Shown: positions 12,116 through 24,218, counted from the first letter of the stretch. The stretch: DNA of 64,000 nucleotides from Drechslerella dactyloides (GCA_020064725.1 JAGTWJ010000011.1:310001-374000); one strand, 5' to 3'. Made by a program: numbers and translations. Notes: generated by a model not told the origin, from the letters alone.

Positions 12116-12595
12116 TCAACGTCCGTTTTTTAGGGGCCGGGGGCAGTCGGAGCTGGTGGACAGGTGCTGCGAGAGCCCCTTCCTCCCATGGAACTCGTGC
12201 CCACAGAAGGGGCAGTTCACCTTCGCGGTGCCGGCGGCGGCTAGAGCGGCGGTCGCTTTATCAACGACTTTGTCGTGGAACCGCTGAGCGGCCGCGGCGA
12301 CGGCTCGAGCGGCGAAGGAACCGGGGGGGAGCGCAGGCACTGCAGCGGCGGAAGCGGCGGTGGGAGCAGGGCCAGCGATTGGAGGGCCGGAGGTACCAGC
12401 AGGAGCGGACCCGGAGGGACCAGCAGGAGCGGGACCGGGGGGACCAGCAGGAGCAGGAGCGGAGGGGCCAGCAGCGGTGGTATTCCCGCTTGCACGGGGG
12501 TAGAAGGTATTTCTTGCTGGGTCGTCTATATTGGAACGTTCAGTCGATCATATCACATTCGGGTCTAGAAGGTCAGGCTACTTACAGAAAGACAT
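12116..12595 (-). CDS. Small C2H2-type zinc-finger protein with Ala/Gly/Pro-rich N-terminus (139 aa)
   Basis: Exon 1 is tiny (12586-12595: ATG plus seven bases). A 60-bp intron (12526-12585, GTAAGT...ATAG) leads to exon 2 (12116-12525); the join restores MSFYDP in frame. Residues about 15-60 are a low-complexity run of PAG/APAG/GPS units, residues 62-90 form a basic helical stretch, and residues about 105-132 hold CPFCGHEF followed by H and C (a C2H2-like or C2HC finger, FCGHEFHGRKGLSQHL). The finger suggests nucleic-acid or protein binding. The neutral N-terminal repeat is likely disordered. No close family is recognised. Composition is far more GC-rich than the AT-rich flanks. Confidence 0.6.
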
Positions 12596-13642
12596 TGTGG
12601 GTTAGCGATGTGTGTGATGGTGAGTGTGATGATCAGATTGAGGGTAGAAGACGTCAATTAACCATCACAGCATTTATTTTTTGCCTTCATCTTCTTCTCA
12701 ACTACCAGACAATATAGCCAACTGAATTCAACATTAACTGAGAAACTACGAACTTTCAGCGCAGACATCTCGGCATACTACATTCGAGAACACGGCTATA
12801 CAATACATATTGAAATTGTATTTCCCGTCTGCTTCAAGATAGTCTTCTTATCTGGTTATATGCGTTTGCCTAATCTGGAAGCCAGACGGGCGCGGGTTCA
12901 TTAAGAAGCGTGCAGGCTTCCGTTTCGTGGGCGAAGCTCACGCGCGCCAAAAATTGCAACGGAATTTCTTTGGCTGACCCAGCGCCCTTCTTGTTACTAG
13001 CCTAGCATTTACAATATAAATCAAGACAGGAAGAGCCAGCTTCCCCGAAGACGCATTCCAGGTCCCATCACCCAGGCCATCGCCGAAGCTGGAATCCTCT
13101 AAAAAGGGCGGGATGAAGAACCAAGCTATCATGCACAAAAAATGCAGCATCAAGCTAGACTAGTTCACAAGACAAATTTAGACCTTTGAAACCAGTCTCG
13201 ACACTTGTCTCGTAAACCAGATGCCGTCAAATTTTTGCTGCTGTCAATGTCTCTCCACACTCGCCATCTCGTCCCTTTACCTCTGCAACGACATCACTCG
13301 CGAACCAAAATGTGTTGGAACGATGTTGCAAAATTTGACCACGGGATGCAGATCATCTTGAGCACAATAAAGCTCAGCTCTAATCTGACTCGATCAAACT
13401 CAGCTTTAATCTGGCTCAATCAAGATCAAGCTTGTTGGGTCGATACTAAATTCAGCTTAGAAATGTACTATTGTCTAGGGTCAGGGCTTTGAGTATCAGC
13501 AGAGTATATATCGAGTGCTAGTGGGACCAGTACTAGTTTCATCATTTATTTATATCTTCCGCACTCACAGTGTTAGCATTTCTTTCCTCACTATCTTTTC
13601 TCACTAGCACTTGGCCAATTGATCATCTCAGAGCCCTCAAAA
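12596..13642. other. Divergent intergenic region, no gene seen
   Basis: Upstream region shared by the minus-strand zinc-finger gene and the plus-strand F-box gene. A TATA-like element lies at 13504-13510. Short direct echoes of CTCAGCT/AATCTGACTCGATCAA occur near 13371-13435. No supported ORF. Confidence 0.45.
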
Positions 13643-15491
13643 ATGGACCTTAATACTTCAAAACGTAGTCTCGACAGCCTGCCGGTCGAAGTTTTGATCT
13701 TAATTTTTGACCAGGTAAGTCCCAGCCTCGTGACACCTTGTGTAAATTGCAATCTACAAGATAGTGCAGTGATGTTAACAGAAGTCTTCTAGCTTGCTCT
13801 GGAAGATCCGTATCTGGAAGGCTTCCTTTCGCTCTCACTAGCCTCGGTCTCCTTACAGAGACTGACGGTAGAGTATCTCTATCGTGATCCAGTGCTTGAG
13901 AGGTGCCCGCATGGATTCCGTGCCGTTCAAGGCTACAGCGCGTCCAACGCCACCTTCGCTCAAAGCTTGGAAATTTTCCCTCCTAAGTATAAACGCGGAA
14001 GATTGAACTCGAGAGAAATGTCCAAGCTGTTATCTTTAGATGAATTGACCCATTCCATGGACATTCGCAGACTCAGGCAAGAACCTCTTCCCCCAGCGGA
14101 CGTCTAAGTCCATTATTTCAAATTAGCCGCATCGAGATAATGCTAATAGCTAAGTATTTGAGCAGTTTTCATGCCTCTGACGCATCCACAAGCGCATATG
14201 CCGTAAAACTTCTTCGAGCCCACCCCGACATTGAAGACCTCACGGTTAACTTTACGAGACGCTTTTTCCGGGCCTCCGGTTCAAAGGAAGTCTTAGGAAC
14301 AATTAAAAAAATTCGAAAACTCTCGTTTAGTATCACTCGAATTGCGAGTGACGTAAGGTCGTTAGATAGCACCGAGGTTGACTCTATTTGGGAGCTGGTA
14401 GCTTCTAATAATTCGAGCCTCAGATCACTCTGCTTTGTGCTATACACCTCTCCAAATCTAGAAGATGGAGCCCCCAGTCAATTGCCATTGGACGATGGCA
14501 CTGGCACCTTTCACATATCTCAGCATGTATGGCAAAAACGGCGCCTGCAACTAGATGAACTAAAAATACAGGGACTTCCAGGATTATACAACATCTTCTC
14601 AACAACCTGCTTTTTCAACCCGGAGGCGCTTCGCACGCTTAGCTTCGTTTGGACCCCCGACATAGATACGATGCTTCTGAATATAGGGAGACTATTAGTT
14701 AATTTAAAATCACTCCAGCTCCTTCATGCTGCTAAAATTGATACCGTTAATCAACTTTTACAGCTACTGCCACCGCTAGATATCCTCCATCTTACACCCG
14801 ATAAAAATTCTTTTCAATTCGGGTGGCATTGGCCCCGATTTCAGAAGGAAAGTATAAGAGTGCTGTGGGTGGAACGCAGACCACAGACTACTATATCAGA
14901 TATCGATTTTGCAGATTGGCATAATTTAGAAGAACTTACTTTATCTTTTATGCTAGTTTGGATGGTAAGAATACCTACTCTCCTTGTGTTTGTTTGAGCG
15001 CCCTTAGCCCTTAGCAGAAAGCTAACTATTTGGAACAGCGTCGACTCAAGCTTCCACCAAAGCTTCAGCTTCTTCGGGGCCTCAGTGGAATCTCGTACTC
15101 CCGTCACCCACCTTACGACCTGCATGAGAAATGTTTTTCGGCCGTCAGGGAGCTCGCAAATCGTCAAGCTCGGATCCAGGCAGCATCTACTACTATAGCG
15201 GCTGGTGAGAACAGCTACACGCCTCAGCTCAAGGTCTTTGCTCTCGGAGGGGTACATTCTGGGGGGACAGAATGGGGTTTTGACAAGCCGATCATACTTT
15301 ACGCAACTGCATATCCGCCTAGGATGGCAGTCAGGAAATTTGATGCGATCGTACAGGAGATTTCAACCAAGGAGTTTATCAAACTATTCCCGAATAACTG
15401 TATCTTGGGAGAGGCGCGAGGGCCATGGGCCTGGATCGGGAAACCGTACCCCTCCTGGCGAAATCAAGGATACCGGAACGTGTTTGTTTAG
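13643..15491 (+). CDS. F-box protein with LRR-like body (542 aa); contains a GC-AG intron
   Basis: Exons 13643-13714, 13793-14076, 14166-14964 and 15018-15491 give 543 codons with matching phases. The F-box core spans residues 10-60 (SLPVEVLILIFDQ, split by intron 1, then LSLASVSLQRL), predicting Skp1 binding in an SCF ligase. The rest has leucine-spaced segments (LRSLCFVL, LKSLQLL) as in substrate-binding LRR-like regions. Intron 2 has no usable GT donor. A GC donor (AG|GCAAGA at 14077) paired with the acceptor at 14164-14165 keeps the frame exactly. Without it the frame hits a stop at 14105, so the alternative is a disrupted gene. Confidence 0.66.
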
Positions 15492-16777
15492 ATATCTCAA
15501 GGGACGTCTTACTTCGGTTCCCCATCCTTGATATTGTATGTATGTATGTATGTATGTAATGCATTGTTGTGTTGCCTCCCTTGCACTACCAAAAAAGTAA
15601 AAGAAGAGGAAAGGAAAAAGAAAACTCAGTCTCAAGCTAAATATATCAAGAGCCTCCTTAACTCCTACAACTAGCTTGCCGGCCAATTGCGAAGCAAAGG
15701 GGGGATGTTGACCTATCATCTTAAGTAGGGCCCTTCCTACTACAACTACAAGTTCGGGCGCAAGTGAAGGAAATCAGGAAAAACTTGAAACCAGGGTTAA
15801 CTAATGTTATACTCTACGATTTTCTTATACAACTTTCTGAAGCTCCTTACATGCCACATCTCGATCCCATATATCTGATTGACTCTCATAGCAGGGAATG
15901 ATATCAGTTCATCTTGTAACTACTTACTTACTGGTCCAAATATTTCTATATAACTAAATTCCTTCGGCATAAACATAATTACACACGACACGGTCGTGAT
16001 GCTGCCACCTTACACAGGAGCCTGTCCTCGGTGTCCACTGCAAGGGAAAAGGCATAGGATTGTTTAAAAGAGAGACGATATCAAGAAGGAATCCAGTAGA
16101 AGAAAAAGGAAGATCACGAAGATTGACCCAGAAGATTCTCGAAGGCTCATCCGTTTCAAGTTTCGCGAGGAGTAGAATTCGAGGGGTAGAATACTTTTGA
16201 CTAAAATCTGAGGATATTGTCCAGTCTTGGGGCGATATTGTCTATGCGTAGCAAATGCCAAAGTTAATGCACCTAGATTGACTAGTCGACGTAGTCTGCT
16301 ATCGGCAGCATTTCACAGCCAGAGTGATCATGATCTGCGCCCGTGTGAAGGCGAGAAACACTCACGTCCCAGATTCATAATAGGTAACATAGCTGACTAA
16401 TCATGGTATAAGAGCCGGAATCCCTGTAACCTTGTGTAACCATCTTCGTGAACTCTTTGAAAGACCTTCTAGTTTCCTCATTTGGTGCAAACGTTGATTT
16501 TATACTGGTTGTGGCCTGCAGTGTTTCTTGAATTCTTGTGGTTTTTAACTGGATATCGATGCGTAGCAACGCTCTAAGGTGACTGTTGATTGACTTGCAC
16601 GTCAACCAATATCCCCAATCCTATCAATTTTACACAAAATTTAACATTCAACTCGATCAATTGCTAGTACAGAGGTCTTGACTACTAGAATTCACCACAT
16701 CCACCTCTTCAACCCACTCCACCGGTGCCTGATTCCCGATATAGAGTCCCAAAGATTTATCGACTATTCGCAGCAAC
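15492..16777. other. Intergenic with a TGTA microsatellite
   Basis: 1.3 kb of AT-rich spacer. A (TGTA)n microsatellite lies at about 15536-15558, directly after the F-box stop. No supported gene or RNA. Confidence 0.55.
15536..15558. repeat. (TGTA)n microsatellite
   Basis: About five perfect TGTA units just 3' of the F-box gene. Confidence 0.85.
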
Positions 16778-17753
16778 ATGAGCCACAACAGGGAAGCCTC
16801 CCGAGCGACTCTGGCTGGCAACCTGCCTCCAGATGTCGCAGAGCTGCTGGCCGACGATTCAGAGTCCGCTCGCGAAAGTTGCATCTCGGGGTAGGTATCC
16901 CACACCCACATTCCAATGTTTCGTTTTCTGCGTTCAATCTTGCTCGATCTGGTAGTTCTTGCTGACCTTCAAGTTCACGTCTAGGCTTTACCGTCTGCAA
17001 TTGTGGGCAGACATCAGCCTCTGCGTCGGCCCTCCGGGAAATCAGCAGCATTATCTCCTCCATCGCCTCGTTATAGGTGGGCAATCGTCTTTCTTGCGCA
17101 ATCTATGCAAATCGGACGACCCGATGCCCCTGGATGGCTTGCCGATACCGGAAATCGAACCAGTGGTTTTTAATCACGTTGTGAAATGGTTGTACAGGGG
17201 CAAGCTCACCGAGCGTCCAGAAGATGGGCCGGTCTTGGCCAAGGTCTTAGAAGCCGCTCAGCGATTGAAGATCCATCCGCTGGAACAGAAAGCCATAGAG
17301 AACCTGCAGCTTATCCTCAAAAAACGGAGTCACGAAGGGAAAGTGGAGCAGAAAGGCTCCAGGGGGGAATCGAGCACTTCTCAAGGTCTCGACGGCGCAA
17401 CTCACGGCCGAAGGCAAGCTGAGGCTTCAGATACAGACGCTCAGGTAGCTGTCTCGAGTGCACCCACCGCTACTAGCCGCACTGAGGCTGTCAATGCATT
17501 TGACGCTGGGCCAAAGCCCCGGAACGTTATCAAAGACTTTTTTTCTCGAGGGAGTCGCACAAAGGGAACGGTCGTTGAATCTAGCAAGGAAAGCCGTCCT
17601 CGCCTGAGTGATATATTTCGTCGCGACAGTCGTCGAACCTCGAATCCATCTCGAAGTGAAAGTGACGCCACACTCATCGCCCAAAAGGCCAGAAAAAAAG
17701 CAGAGATAGACGCTGCCATTTGTGATGCTCTTACTGCTGATGGGTTTCTCTGA
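16778..17753 (+). CDS. BTB/POZ domain protein 3 with long disordered tail (293 aa)
   Basis: Exons 16778-16890 and 16985-17753 join in phase 2 across a 94-bp intron. Residues 1-38 are a variable leader; the BTB domain is about 39-130 (LWADISLCVG, YLLHRLVIGGQSSFL, WLYRGKL). Residues 135-293 are Ser/Arg/Lys-rich and look disordered. They contain two similar segments about 40 residues apart, VIKDFFSRGSR and RLSDIFRRDSR, which could be repeated short binding motifs. The role as a Cullin-3 adaptor or BTB scaffold is inferred from the family only. Confidence 0.8.
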
Positions 17754-18363
17754 GAGTCGATCAGTCCTTGTGTATAATATGACGTCGCTTAGAATTCACA
17801 ATCCGCCCTCCGCTCTATACTCGTCTCGATGTTTATTTCCTTCCAAACTGGTATTGAGTGGCTGCATGTACGTAGTTATATGCGAAATACCGTGTCATCC
17901 AAAAGCCCCATAATTCCACATCATTTTTCCCAATGTCAGGGAGAAATCAGAACAAAGAAATTAGCATTTCGAGATCTCGTTTTTGTCCTACCACCCGACT
18001 GAATTCCAACATCAATCTCACCGCATGGCGTACTACTTCTCCAATAGTTTATGCAACGGTTGGATAGTATATCTTCAGTAAGCAATAGCACATCGCTTGA
18101 AATGGGAGCAGCAGTATTAATAGATTCAACCTAGTACTACAATACCCCGCCCCGGTAACCGGAAATTCGACTATACACCCAGCCATGATTATACGACTGA
18201 CAAATAACGTTTCATACACCTTGGTTGCAAGCCCCTTCCGGCTGACGATAGTCTCGCATGACGCCGTTAGTGTCGTTGTCTTCCCGTACACGCCGCCCCA
18301 CGCCGAATGAACGTCGAATCATCTCGTCACGCTCGCTCCGACGTCTTGACATCACCCATTCCG
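17754..18363. other. Intergenic, convergent 3' ends
   Basis: No supported gene between two convergent BTB genes. AT-rich with scattered short ORFs. Confidence 0.5.
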
Positions 18364-18857
18364 TCAGCCGATGTAAAATTCCTTCACTCTATGATCCCGC
18401 CAGTCCGGCGAAGCCTTCAGCTCCTTAATCTGGCTTTGAAGCGTGGAGATTTCGAGGAAAGTTGCTGCTTCAAGAAGACAGCTCAACATCCAATGGCCGT
18501 CGGTAATACGCACGCCATTCCCAGCGTACATCCAAGCTAGAACTCGGTTGAACAACTGGGTAGGCATGTTGAGTCGATGGGGAGGAACAGGTCCCTTTTC
18601 GGGGTATTCTTTAAAAAGTCGCTCGAAATACTTTGATTGGCATGCGAGAACAAGTCGGTGAACCCGATGCAATTGGTCTGTGCCCGACTTCTGGTCTATG
18701 GTGATAACTTTGAAATCCGTAAACTCGGGAGATCTAAACATGCTAGTCATGACGGATCCGTCAGTATGAGTTAATATAATAGGACTTTCCGCGGCGCATG
18801 ATCTTAACGATATTCATACTTTGCCACGGTCGTCAGGCGAGTATGCCTGGCAGTCAT
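18364..18857 (-). CDS. BTB/POZ domain protein 4, BTB-only (138 aa)
   Basis: Exon 2 (18364-18742) covers nearly a bare BTB domain (FTDFKVITI, VHRLVLACQSKYFERLF, AWMYAGNG) and stops shortly after it. A short first exon (18820-18857, 12 codons plus two bases) joins in phase 2 across a 77-bp intron with a GTATGA donor, giving 139 codons in frame. The phase and position match the leader introns of the other BTB genes, which supports the otherwise weak exon. With no C-terminal region, it may act only through BTB dimerisation, or it may be a shortened copy. Confidence 0.65.
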
Positions 18858-19623
18858 CGTGGGCAGACAACGGCGATACTTTTGTCGGTACCCAATGTAG
18901 CTCAGGGCCAGGTACGTCCCTTGTGGTTGATCATACAAATCTATATAGTGAGCGGCAGGTCGGTATAGATATCGAAGCTTGCGAGGTATTTGATTGATAG
19001 TTCGCGTATATGAAGGAATGATACTGAGGTGTCGATGTATAGGAGTCTTACAGGTGCCTCAGCTGGATGAGAATCCGCTTCTGGTGGTGGATAATAGACA
19101 GGCAACCGAGTGCCATGTTTTTGCATATGCCATTTTAATCAACGAATACATGCGATACGCGCGGCTCATCGGTGTTGTAGCAAGTTAACAGCGATTATAC
19201 ACCATTTCAAACGCACCACCAAGCTCGATAAAGCGGCCCGGTTACTCGTGAATAACTATCAAATACATGATCTCGGAAGCCCAACCCTCCCTTGCCAACA
19301 GCATCTGATTCTTTGGCAACGCAGCGGTTGCTACGACAAATATAGCGGAGAATCTGTACACTATCGAGCCCTAGTTGGAGTGTGCAAAATAAGGATTTAA
19401 GTATATATATACAATAGCTCCTAGAGCCTCGGACGGATTTTCAAATACCTGGGAGAGACCCATAGGTAGGAAACGATGCCACAAATATGCAGTTTCTATC
19501 CTTTTCGTGAACAAGTTTCGGGACCTCTAACTCAGCGATACATGTACAGTACAAGCCCCAGAGCTATCCACAAGACATAAATACAGCGGAGACACCAGAG
19601 CCTGCCCTTAACCGGTGGCAGAA
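18858..19623. other. Intergenic, no gene seen
   Basis: Spacer upstream of BTB protein 4 and downstream of BTB protein 5. A (TA) run lies near 19403-19411. No supported gene. Confidence 0.5.
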
Positions 19624-20307
19624 TTAACGGGTCGACCGTTTGCTTTCATGTTTATCCAGTTCCCTCAACAATAAGCCACAGAGGTTCTTCAGGAAATCCG
19701 CCCGGGGGTTATCCAGGTGCATTATATGGGAAGCGAGCCTCTGGTTGCAAGAGCGTGCATAAGCGAGAAGGGCAGCAAAGCCAATGCTCTCGGTAGCACC
19801 ATGGTAAAGATCCAAAAGCTCCATCAGTACGGCGTCATTCTCTTCCTTCGTAGAATCCAAATTCTGCACGGTAGTTCGAATCGAGGAGTAGAGGGTATTT
19901 TTAAAGTCGCCGGTCTGGAGAAAGTCCGAAGCCTCGATCGTCTCATGGATCAACTTGTAGTTGATAACGCCGTCTTGAGTCTTCGGCAAGGTGCAAGGGC
20001 CCTGGTACATCCATGTCAGAATTGGTGCTATAGCGTCGCTGCTGATCTCCGGCAGCCTGATTCTTCGCTCCTTCGCTTCCCTGAAAACGGTCGATGTAAA
20101 GGCCGCTCTGAAGAACGGCGAGTGCAGAGCGAGGAAATTTCGGTGACCGTGAAATACAGCCGACGCCTGCCCGACGACCAGGGTGCAGTCTGAGAATTCC
20201 GGACAATAGTACGGACTTGGTCAGTTCCGCAGCGGTTAGTTCCCGTGTAGAGATCTAGAAGCGATCGGATAGTAATGTACTCACGCGACAATATCTATCG
20301 TCAACAT
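19624..20307 (-). CDS. BTB/POZ domain protein 5 (204 aa)
   Basis: Exon 1 (20285-20307) encodes eight residues. The intron (20216-20284, donor GTGAGT, CTAAC branch) is phase 2; exon 2 is 19624-20215. The BTB domain at about residues 16-90 shows FSDCTLVVG, FHGHRNFLALHSPFF and ILTWMYQG. The helical C-terminus (about 95-204) is of the length usual for small fungal BTB proteins. The frame is also open upstream of the chosen ATG for about 50 codons, so a longer N-terminus from a missed exon is possible. The short acidic tail has no zinc motif. Confidence 0.72.
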
Positions 20308-20864
20308 TTCGAAAACTTCGTCCTCCACGATCACCCGCAGCTTTCTCGTTACGATCGCTCCAGTGTCAGCGATGTTGCCGAATTCTGAGTCGTACCCACA
20401 GCTGCGACCGCTCGACAAAAATAAAAACAGGACGCCGACACATATGTGCTCTGAGCCAGACGAGCAAAATTGCGGAAGCTGAGCAGAATTGCGGGAAAAG
20501 ATCTAGCGCTGACTGATCGGCCAAGAGAGACTAATGGTAGCCCAAAAGACCGCCACTGGTATTATAGAAGAACCAAAGTCCGCATATAATCCCGTCAACT
20601 AAGCGTCCCGTTTTTCTTAGACGGTATCACAGATTGTCATTTAATATCGAAGACAGCTGGATGCACGGTAAGCCATTTTGCCTCTCACACGCCCTGTGTC
20701 GTCTCAACGTTTGCCGACGATAATACCTCGCCCGTAAAAGGACTCACTCTCATTGTGCGCTCGCTGCAAACTAGTCTAATGTCGAGACTGATGTTTTAAA
20801 CCTCTCGACGACGCTATCGCAATTTCCAACACACCTTGTTGAAAATGTAGATACTCGCAAAAGT
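20308..20864. other. Intergenic, no gene seen
   Basis: Promoter side of BTB protein 5 and 3' side of BTB protein 6. No supported ORF. Confidence 0.5.
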
Positions 20865-21620
20865 CTATTCGTCGACGGTCGAGTACAGGGCGACCATGAT
20901 GTCGTTGAACAGCTTCTCATGACAGTCCTCCAACTCCTTCACAATGTTCATAAACAGCCCCAGTTTATGCGACCCCTTCAGCGATCTGAGATACCTTCTA
21001 AGACAGTCGTCCTGCATTTTGCCACCGCTATCGTATATGCGGCATAGCAGGTCGACCTTTTTCTGCTCACCAGCGACGAGAGCTTCTCGGTCGGAGCTCC
21101 ATTTGGCGCAGTGGTACAAGTAATCGTCTGTCGCGCTGGCCACCAGCCCGACCACGTTCTCGACGACAAGGTAGTCGGCGGCGTCGAGCAGCCGCCTGAC
21201 TTTTTCGTAGCCCTCGTCTGACATCAGGTCGTCCGGGAGAGCCAGCGGCGCTTGGTAGCACCATCGGAGGATGGTGGTCATGGTCTCGACGTCTATTTCC
21301 GGGAGGCGAACGAGTCGCTCCGCGCCCTCTCTGAAATGCGGGTTGCCGCAGGCGATCTGGAAGAATTCCGAATGGACCGACACGATATTCCTGTGGACGT
21401 GAAACTTGGCGGCTTCTTCGCCGATCAGGAGCGTTAGATCGGTGTACTGCGATGTGTACAGAGGCCTGAACGTCGACGAAGGGGTCAGCCTAGCCCAGAG
21501 ATAATTTGATATATCCGTAGCCTATACAAAACAGAGAAATTTGACGGTCGGTGGTACTCACGCGTCGATATTGACAGGACTTCCGGCCAGCGACGGATCC
21601 CGGCCGCCGTCGGTAGTCAT
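20865..21620 (-). CDS. BTB/POZ domain protein 6 (227 aa)
   Basis: Exon 1 (21562-21620) starts at the ATG at 21618-21620 and encodes 19 residues; exon 2 is 20865-21489. The 72-bp intron is phase 2 with a GTGAGT donor, like that of the neighbour downstream. BTB domain at about residues 34-110: YTDLTLLIG, FHVHRNIVSVHSEFF, ILRWCYQAPL. A helical C-terminus follows, similar in length to protein 5. The two adjacent genes have the same orientation and layout and are probably duplicates. Predicted dimerising adaptor; substrate unknown. Confidence 0.8.
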
Positions 21621-22484
21621 CGCGTCGGCATACAGCCAACGGCCTACATGTAGTCGTCGTGATGTCCGCGGTTTGGGACTTTAGATTCGAGGACTGGAAG
21701 CTTGAGGACAAGGGTGGCGGTTGTAGAGTCTGGACCTGGAAAGTGTCTGGCCTGCAGCCTGGCAATGGGAATGACGTTGAGTTGAGGATAACTCGGACAA
21801 CACGCAAAATGGAACGATGCCCCTTCTGGCCTCTCACCTCATTTCCTACAAAGTTCGGGTGTTGAGTTATCTACTAAAGGGTGTTCGCTTTTTATTTTCC
21901 TCTAGCGTTCTAGTAGCCGGACAATATGATCGACCATGGACGTAGCAGACCGAAAAGGTCAATATTCGGAGGAAACAATAAATACAGAAAAGGCTAGAAT
22001 CACCATCGTTCGTACTGATTGATCACGCTGGAAAGCGCAAGACCAGACAATTAGTTTTCCCACTACCTCGTTATCGTCGTAGTACTGAACCCCAGTAGAT
22101 AATCTTCCAGGGCATAGTAAATTTAGTGCCGGAACTTTGTAACAATGTGACCCTAGCGTCATCGCTCCGGTTAGCGGCGGCCTGTGTCCACACTCTATTT
22201 TACGAAACCTAGAAAGTTTATCCAGACCGCAGCCAACGCAGATTATGCAACAGTCACGGGCAAGTCATCTTTTTGACGCCAGAAAGAAAGATCGATATGT
22301 CAGTGTGCATGTAATCGAGTCTACAGACCTACAGTTTCCTCTAAGTGAGATCGATATCGAAATAAACAAGGGAAATGCATAAAATAAATACAAAAGGGGC
22401 GGACAACAGGAATCAACAAAGGAAAACAAGAATAAAACCCAAAAACGAAAATCCCGATCCATCCTCCACTTGTCCCCGTTGTCG
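21621..22484. other. Intergenic, no gene seen
   Basis: 860 bp between BTB proteins 6 and 7. Contains the promoter of protein 6. No supported gene. Confidence 0.5.
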
Positions 22485-23439
22485 TTAGCAGTCTACTTTC
22501 GTGGAGCCGGGCCACCAGTACGACCCAGCAAAGCCGATACGATAATCCACATGGCTGTGGAAAATCCAGCTTGGAAAGCTATCCATCGAACAGTTCATGA
22601 AATTGGCGTTAGAACCGTTCGTTGCAAGAGCAGCATCTCTTTCGCTTCCAGTCCTTGAATTTGCCCGCCCGGCATGCACGGCAGACGTTATTGCCGACCT
22701 GTTCCTGGTACGCCGGAGCTTGTAGAACAGGTCCGGCGCCGTGCATTTGGTATCCCTGGCGATCTGGCGGACCGTGTCGGGAAGGAAAGAGCCATTCCTG
22801 GCGATCACTTTCGCTATCTTCAACAGGGAGGGGTAATCCTCGCTGGAAGAGTAGCTCGTAAGCCTCGCGAGCAGGATGAGCGGGTTCCCCGAGAGGCGAG
22901 AGGGGTCCGTTCTCCGCATGCTAGCTTGTCCGGTTACCAGCTGGAGGACTTTATCCAAGACTTCCGTTCGAAGATCCTGGATCCCGAGCGTGCCTGCCAG
23001 GCGGTACGTATCTAGTACGACCCCTGATTGAAAGGTGTCGGGTGTCATCTCCAGTTCGGACCCGTACATCCAGCGGACTGCTACGCTGAACGCATGGGCG
23101 GGACATTCCTGCAGGTGCAGCGTCTTGCGGTAGCCGTACTTCCGGCTGTCTTTGCAGCTGCGGCGGAAGTACGGCGAGTTGGCGCACAAGACGTGCTGAT
23201 GGAGGCTGAACTCCATCGAGCAATCACTGGGCCCGACCACGACTGTAATGTCGTGATCAGGGCGATTGCCCATGCTGTCGAAAGGTTTTTCGTTAGCCGA
23301 GATTCGTAAAGGGGAAATGTACGAGCCAAGCTGGGATGTGGGTGTGTACTTACCCCGCTAGGGAGCGCTTTCGGCTTGCTGCCGCGGCAGCATAGCCGCT
23401 CCCTTGGGGCGACTCCTTGCGAGTTTTATGCCCAGCCAT
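22485..23439 (-). CDS. BTB/POZ domain protein 7, with a frameshifted C-terminal Cys motif (291 aa as read)
   Basis: Exon 1 (23354-23439) encodes a basic, Ala-rich leader of 28 residues; exon 2 is 22485-23274, joined in phase 2. BTB domain about 36-115: DHDITVVVG, FSLHQHVLCANSPYFR, VRWMYGSEL. The frame departs from the family near 22714: after PDLFYKL another frame reads AYQEQVGNNV, then C-x2-C-x12-C-C-x-C, and stops at 22609-22611, just like the tails of proteins 8-10. In the annotated frame this is replaced by about 75 unrelated residues. Either a frameshift mutation or a base error in the assembly explains it. Confidence 0.75.
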
Positions 23440-24218
23440 CTCGGAGTCGTTTCTATCGATCCAGTCTCTGTTAGTATCCATCTTGATACCAAGTTTTTCG
23501 CTAGAGATGGGAGTTACTTACGATGGAGGCAGAGTTTGGTTGGGGGAGAGTTTTTGTGATCGTAATGATCTTGTGGGATGCTTTGTGGAGGGCGTGAGGA
23601 GGTGTTTGCTTAGGATTGGGTGGATTATGTGGGGGGGAGGGGGGCTTTTATACTAAATGGTATCCCATCGAGGGTTTCTTTCCGTGGCACGCATTCACTC
23701 CGAGGGTTCATCCACCAGAGCGTGACGCAGTACATTTTACGTTCATATAGACGCAGTCATCCATCCAGACGTTATATATATAGTACTGATCTAGAAAGGT
23801 TTTCCTTCAGATGCGAGGGTAGCTCAATAGGTTGGATGATAGAATTACTCTGCCAGAGCTTGGATTATAGACCTTTTGCACGACGGATCAGTAGAATGTT
23901 GGTGAAAGTTCCAGATACAAGCTTCCAGGAGTTTCAGAACGTTGCGCGAGAGCCCAAGTTCGTTATGGACGCAAACCTAACTTTACAAAGTAAGGTCAGG
24001 TGCTCTACAGCTGCATGATGATGATGTTATTCAATTGTAATAAACTATGCCATGGTGTTCTCGAAGACGCCATATTCCCAAACCAGAAGGAAAAGAAAAA
24101 GGATCTATTGGATTCCATAACGCAAAGAGCCCGCAGGAACTACCATTTATTGAACTGGAATAATTAAGGTGATGACTACTGCCCCAGCAGCTCGCTATAC
24201 GGAGCGTCATAAGTCCAA
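23440..24218. other. Intergenic, no gene seen
   Basis: Spacer between BTB proteins 7 and 8. A TATA-like run lies near 23776-23782. No supported gene. Confidence 0.5.

Noticed and set aside
14085..14107. Frame break in the F-box gene taken as a pseudogene lesion
   Set aside because: A GC-AG intron restores the frame exactly with a plausible branch site, so an intact gene is the simpler reading.
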